DNA from: Halomonas sp. SpR8
GTDB taxonomy: Bacteria; Pseudomonadota; Gammaproteobacteria; Pseudomonadales; Halomonadaceae
DNA length: 64,000 bases
Direction: 5' to 3'
Assembly (NCBI RefSeq): GCF_031010195.1
Contig: NZ_JAUAMC010000002.1
Span: 558,001-622,000 of the forward strand
Below, piece by piece: positions 60,551 to 64,000 of this stretch. The notes under the pieces are model-generated. The model made no database searches. It was given only the letters and a program-made list of their open reading frames with translations, and was not told the origin of the DNA. The position numbers and the translations under genes are program-made. Each line of letters opens with the position of its first letter. Position 1 is the first letter of the stretch.

Positions 60551-61432
60551 TCAACCTCGTGGGTGATGTTCAGCATGTAGGCTTTCCAAGCGCGCTTGAG
60601 CCACATGGGTATAAATTTGGGTCGTCGACAGATCGCTATGACCCAGCAGCAGCTGTACGACCCGCAAATTGGCCCCATGATTCAATAAATGGGTCGCAAA
60701 AGCATGGCGAAGCGTATGCGGTGACAGCGGCCGAGTTATCCCTGCCGTTATCGCATGCACCTTAATCCGGTGCCAAAATGTCTGCCGGGTCATGGCTTTG
60801 TCACCTCGACCTGGAAACAGCGCTGGGCGCGTCGGGTCGCTCATCAAGGCCACCCGCGCGGTGTCCATATAGTGGGCCAGCCAATCCGCCGCCTCTTCGC
60901 CCAAGGGCACCAGGCGGTCTTTATCGCCTTTACCGCGCACCCTTACTACGTTTTGACGCAGGTTAACCGCGTCGCCTGTGAGCCCTACCAGCTCAGAGAC
61001 CCGCAAGCCGCAGGCATAAAGCAGCTCCAGCATAGCCCGATCACGGACGCCCAGCGGGGTATCGATATCGGGCGCTAATAGCAGACGCTCGACTTCGTCC
61101 TCTTCCAAGGTATTAGGCAACCCGGGGATGACCCGCGGCAATTTGATGTCAGTCAGCGGGTCGCTTTCCACCTGGTTATTAACACGCCCCCAGCGGTAGA
61201 AGCTGCGCAGTGTCGAGAGTAGCCGGGCATTACTGCGCAGTTGATAACCTTCCTCCCGGCGACTTTCCAGCCACTCACTAAGACGCTCGGGCGGCGGTGC
61301 CAATAGCGCTTCGCCATGGCTCTCCAAGTGAGCTTGCCAGGCAGTTAAATCACGCCGATAGGCGGCTAACGTATGATCGCTGGCGCCCTGTTCAAGCCAG
61401 AGAGCATCTAAAAAGGCATCGATAACGCTCAT
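60551..61432 (-). CDS. xerD: Tyrosine recombinase XerD
   Basis: 293-residue site-specific recombinase resolving chromosome dimers at dif with XerC and FtsK. N-terminal SAM-like domain (FLDALWLEQGASDHTLAAYRRDL); catalytic residues R in ACGLRVSEL, HxxR in SPHTLRHAFATHLL, H in LLGHSDLSTTQIYTHV with the nucleophilic Tyr. Core-genome location next to dsbC makes it the housekeeping XerD and not a mobile integrase. Confidence 0.95.
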   Translation of the reverse strand: MSVIDAFLDALWLEQGASDHTLAAYRRDLTAWQAHLESHGEALLAPPPERLSEWLESRREEGYQLRSNARLLSTLRSFYRWGRVNNQVESDPLTDIKLPRVIPGLPNTLEEDEVERLLLAPDIDTPLGVRDRAMLELLYACGLRVSELVGLTGDAVNLRQNVVRVRGKGDKDRLVPLGEEAADWLAHYMDTARVALMSDPTRPALFPGRGDKAMTRQTFWHRIKVHAITAGITRPLSPHTLRHAFATHLLNHGANLRVVQLLLGHSDLSTTQIYTHVAQARLESLHAEHHPRG

Positions 61433-61473
61433 AGGTTAGTCACCTCAAGCCGCTTTTATTGAGCGACATAAAC

Positions 61474-61507
61474 AAAACCCCGCCCCGCAAAGCGGTGACG
61501 GGGTTTT
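61474..61507 (-). terminator. Terminator after rplS
   Basis: AAAACCCCG (61474-61482) pairs with CGGGGTTTT (61499-61507), with an inner CCGC/GCGG helix. It ends the rpsP-rimM-trmD-rplS operon on the minus strand. Confidence 0.87.
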
Positions 61508-61578
61508 GGTATCCAGGCGCGACGCTTAGCAAAACGCTATACATGTCCAAGTACAGCGCGCCTGTGAAAAAGTGGTGT

Positions 61579-61935
61579 TTAAGCCAGCTTTTCCTTGATA
61601 CGTGCAGAACGACCGCTGCGCTCGCGCAGGTAGTAAAGCTTGGCTTGACGCACATCACCGCGACGCTTGACTTCAATCGAGTCAACCAGCGGGCTGTAGG
61701 TCTGGAAGGTACGCTCAACGCCAACGCCGTGAGAAATCTTACGCACGGTGAAAGCGGAGTTCAGGCCACGGTTACGCTTACCGATGACCACACCTTCAAA
61801 CGCCTGCAGACGCTCGCGGGTGCCTTCCTTTACTTTTACCTGAACGATAATGGTGTCGCCGGGGGCAAAAGGAGGAATTTCCTTGCCCATTTGCTCAGAT
61901 TCGATCGCCTGGATCACTTTGCTTTTGCTGCTCAT
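61579..61935 (-). CDS. rplS: 50S ribosomal protein L19
   Basis: 118-residue protein with [43 protein letters not shown] and the end [18 protein letters not shown]. Of three consecutive ATG codons, that at 61935 is best spaced (seven bases) from AGGAG. Last gene of the operon. Confidence 0.97.
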   Translation of the reverse strand: MSSKSKVIQAIESEQMGKEIPPFAPGDTIIVQVKVKEGTRERLQAFEGVVIGKRNRGLNSAFTVRKISHGVGVERTFQTYSPLVDSIEVKRRGDVRQAKLYYLRERSGRSARIKEKLA

Positions 61936-62078
61936 CATCATACTCCTAAATAACGTGTTGGCTTGACCGCTCAATCATGGGTGGCGGAAGCCGTGATCCC
62001 GGCGCTCGAAACGAGCTACGCGGGAGTCGTTATGGGTGACACAGGTGCGCATTTTCGCCCTGCACCGCCGCTCTGCTC

Positions 62079-62149
62079 TAAGTAGTTGAAAAACTTCATC
62101 GTTAAAAACAATGTCGTTAAAAACAACGTAGCTGAAAAGCAACTACTTA
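62079..62149. repeat. Repeat and inverted repeat between trmD and rplS
   Basis: Units of about 15 bases starting at 62085, 62101, 62116 and 62131 (GTTAAAAACAATGTC / GTTAAAAACAACGTA / GCTGAAAAGCAACTA). They are bounded by a perfect 10-bp inverted repeat, TAAGTAGTTG (62079-62088) and CAACTACTTA (62140-62149), the latter including the trmD stop. The operon spacer of about 207 bases is long for rplS. Confidence 0.8.
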
Positions 62150-63042
62150 GTGGACAGAGCGTGTTCCTCGATAAACTCGTTCAACAGCTTGCGCTGTTCG
62201 GCATCTAATGCTCGCCCTTCCAAAAGATCCGGGCGGCGTTGCCATGTCCGGCCTAGTGATTGCTTTAACCGCCAGCGCTTGATGGCTGCATGATTCCCGC
62301 TTAACAGCACATCCGGCACTTGGCGCCCGTCGATGACTTCTGGACGGGTATAGTGCGGGCAATCTAACAGACCGTCATTAAACGAGTCTTCGACAGCGGA
62401 GTCCTGATGGCCCAATACGCCGGGAATCAGCCTTGCCGCTGCATCAATCAGCACCATCGCTGGCAGCTCACCGCCGCTCAGTACATAGTCGCCAATCGAC
62501 CACTCTTCATCGATGTCACTCTCTACCACGCGTTCATCAATGCCTTCATAGCGCCCTGCCACGACCACCAAGGGTCCGGCGGAAGCCAGTGCTTGAACGC
62601 CCTGCTGATCCAACTTACGCCCTTGGGGCGAGAGGTAGATCACTGTCGGCACTAAGCCGGTGGCTTGTTGCGCCCGCTCACGGGCGGCAAAAATCGCTGC
62701 GCGCAGAGTGTCGACTTTCATCAACATTCCCGGACCACCGCCATAAGGACGATCATCTACGCTGCGGTGGCGGTCAGTGGCGTAATCCCGCGGGTTCCAA
62801 AACTCCAGCGCAATACGCTGTTTGTCTACCGCTCTGCCAACCACGCCTTGCTGCGTTAGCGCGTCGAACATCTCGGGAAACAACGACACAACGCCGATCC
62901 ACATTGCAGGCGACACTGCTTCGCTTTCACCCAGTTCGCTTTCACCAGGCCCGTTTTCACCAAGCTCGTTTTCTTCAAGCCCGTTTTCACCAAGTTCTGG
63001 CTCTATCGAGTCAGTAGCAACATCACTACTCAAACTATTCAT
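62143..63042 (-). CDS. trmD: tRNA (guanine-37-N1) methyltransferase with acidic N-terminal extension
   Basis: About 299 residues. The TrmD core begins at [13 protein letters not shown] (62904 downwards) and has the SPOUT knot GDYVLSGGE and the Gly-rich SAM loop RPYGGGPGM. Before it is an extension of about 46 residues with short repeats ([26 protein letters not shown]), absent from most TrmD. The ATG at 63042 is my choice; a TTG at 63054 is possible. No ribosome-binding site is found before 62904, so the extension is probably translated. Overlap-like contact with rimM. Confidence 0.9.
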   Translation of the reverse strand: MNSLSSDVATDSIEPELGENGLEENELGENGPGESELGESEAVSPAMWIGVVSLFPEMFDALTQQGVVGRAVDKQRIALEFWNPRDYATDRHRSVDDRPYGGGPGMLMKVDTLRAAIFAARERAQQATGLVPTVIYLSPQGRKLDQQGVQALASAGPLVVVAGRYEGIDERVVESDIDEEWSIGDYVLSGGELPAMVLIDAAARLIPGVLGHQDSAVEDSFNDGLLDCPHYTRPEVIDGRQVPDVLLSGNHAAIKRWRLKQSLGRTWQRRPDLLEGRALDAEQRKLLNEFIEEHALSTK

Positions 63043-63050
63043 AAGTTTGG

Positions 63051-63596
63051 TCAAAACTCAGGATCCCAGTCGACGACCATACGGCCCTCTTGGGTACTGA
63101 TTTCAATAATGACGTCGTCTGGCAAAAAGGGCAGCAGCCGCTCGCGCTTGTCGATTGACTCAGAATCGCCGCGAACCACCATGACATCGTTGGCGCCAGT
63201 TTCAAACAGATAGCTTACCTGTCCTAACCGTTCGCCGGCCTGAGTGAAGACAGCCATGCCTTCAAGCTCATGCCAATAATACTCGTCGTCAGAGAGTTCA
63301 GGCAGTGCTTGTTTGGGCATCATAATGTCCGTTTGGGCTAACGCTTCAGCCGCGCTACGGTCATCGACTCCCTCCAACTGCACCACAAGTCCTTTACCCT
63401 GCCGACGCCCCTGAACAATGCTAACGCGCTTAAGGATTTCACCTTGGCGCACCCACCATTCCGGGTAATCTAGAATGCTGTCCATCGGGCTGGTGTACGA
63501 GTACACCTTGAGCCAACCTTTCACCCCATAAGGGCTAGTCAGCTTGCCTAGCACCACATGTGTGTCGTCAGTTTGGCTACTCTCAAAACGCGTCAT
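63051..63596 (-). CDS. rimM: Ribosome maturation factor RimM
   Basis: 181-residue 30S maturation factor that binds S19. N-terminal domain with [23 protein letters not shown]-terminal PRC-barrel with [22 protein letters not shown] and the end VVDWDPEF. Second gene of the operon, 83 bases after rpsP. Confidence 0.95.
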   Translation of the reverse strand: MTRFESSQTDDTHVVLGKLTSPYGVKGWLKVYSYTSPMDSILDYPEWWVRQGEILKRVSIVQGRRQGKGLVVQLEGVDDRSAAEALAQTDIMMPKQALPELSDDEYYWHELEGMAVFTQAGERLGQVSYLFETGANDVMVVRGDSESIDKRERLLPFLPDDVIIEISTQEGRMVVDWDPEF

Positions 63597-63624
63597 TGAC
63601 GACCTCAGCTAGCTACAGCACTCA

Positions 63625-63664
63625 TTCAAACTACAGATTTCAAACTACAGATTTCAAACTACAG
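63625..63664. repeat. Three-unit 14-bp repeat between rpsP and rimM
   Basis: TTCAAACTACAGAT at 63625-63638 and 63639-63652, then TTCAAACTACAG at 63653-63664. The copies are perfect. They lie in the 83-base spacer and break no gene. Confidence 0.92.
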
Positions 63665-63679
63665 GCTCGACAAGCAGGC

Positions 63680-63928
63680 TTACGCCTGTTTGCGTGCTTC
63701 TTTAACCAGCTCAGCAACACGGCCAGAAAGCTGGGCGCCTTGGCTCTGCCAGTGAACAACGCGGTCTAGATCAACGCGTAGACGCTCTTCCTGACCGCGG
63801 GCAACCGGGTTGAAGAAGCCAATACGCTCGATGAAACGACCGTCGCGAGCGTTACGCGAGTCGGTAACGGTCAGGTGGTAAAAGGGACGCTTCTTGGCGC
63901 CACCACGGGCCAAACGAATGGTAACCAT
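63680..63928 (-). CDS. rpsP: 30S ribosomal protein S16
   Basis: 82-residue protein: [20 protein letters not shown] and [19 protein letters not shown]. First gene of the operon; ribosome-binding site AAGGA. The 72 bases beyond to the window edge should hold part of its promoter. Confidence 0.97.
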   Translation of the reverse strand: MVTIRLARGGAKKRPFYHLTVTDSRNARDGRFIERIGFFNPVARGQEERLRVDLDRVVHWQSQGAQLSGRVAELVKEARKQA

Positions 63929-64000
63929 ACGATAACTATCCTTCGGTTGAGGTTACGAGAGTGTATTGTTAGCGCTATTCGCTATCGGAACACTCGTCGT

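Noticed and set aside
60551-61432. Phage or island integrase
   Set aside because: The sequence and the dsbC neighbourhood identify housekeeping XerD; no attachment-site repeats or mobile genes were seen.

Overview
This is 64 kb of a gammaproteobacterial chromosome, most likely from the Halomonadaceae (Halomonas sensu lato). The evidence is moderately high GC, Gammaproteobacteria-only genes (slmA, zapB, slyX, rpoH, glnD, a divergent holD next to rimI), Pseudomonas-like gene orders (coaBC-dut-algC-argB; rpsP-rimM-trmD-rplS, then xerD-dsbC-hom-thrC-recJ) and acidic proteins. The genus is an inference from gene content and protein style, not from a database search. No rRNA, tRNA, CRISPR array, prophage or insertion sequence was found. 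Most of the window is conserved core genome.

Layout. 1-2504 is the 3' part of glnD. 2530-15859 is a complete tad/Flp pilus locus: prepilin peptidase tadV on +; a tight minus-strand machine operon (rcpC-rcpA-tadZ-tadA-tadB-tadC-tadD-DUF3613 lipoprotein); a 560-bp AT-rich regulatory gap; and a plus-strand pilin operon (flp-tadE-tadG-tadF) followed by a repeat-containing peptidoglycan-binding protein. 15977-20202 is the succinylase-branch lysine/diaminopimelate cluster (dapC, arsC-like, dapD, dapE, small unknown). 20312-25801 holds a membrane-tethered cold-shock protein, slyX, alanine dehydrogenase, a thioesterase, rlmI, mutM, rpmG and rpmB. 26059-31694 is radC / coaBC-dut-algC-argB-slmA. 31797-35892 is rpoH and ftsYEX, divergent from rsmD and zapB. 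36964-43340 holds rimI, holD-like, bolA, an MFS exporter, a small acidic unknown, lysS and prfB with its programmed frameshift. 43568-48674 is an Opp-type peptide importer with a fused two-ATPase subunit. 48787-50136 is a FadL-type porin. 50334-53420 is a copper-efflux unit: MerR operator, merR/cueR, copA and a 26-residue membrane peptide. 53564-54441 is an Xre/MbcA-RES toxin-antitoxin pair. 54455-60543 is yitT, recJ, thrC, hom and dsbC. 60551-63928 is xerD and the rpsP-rimM-trmD-rplS operon.

The most distinctive signals are: (1) unrelated 13-18 bp imperfect tandem duplications in at least ten gene-gene spacers, some copying the 3' end of the adjacent gene with its stop codon; (2) an 18-copy hexanucleotide tract inside ftsY coding a Glu-Pro spacer; (3) a 26-residue membrane peptide coupled to copA that looks like the anchor of a cupredoxin protein without its copper domain; (4) a cold-shock domain tethered to the membrane; (5) a candidate divergent DNA polymerase III psi subunit; (6) a periplasmic peptidoglycan-binding repeat protein at the end of the tad locus; (7) a TadZ without a recognisable P-loop. 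No wholly unknown multi-gene system was identified with confidence.
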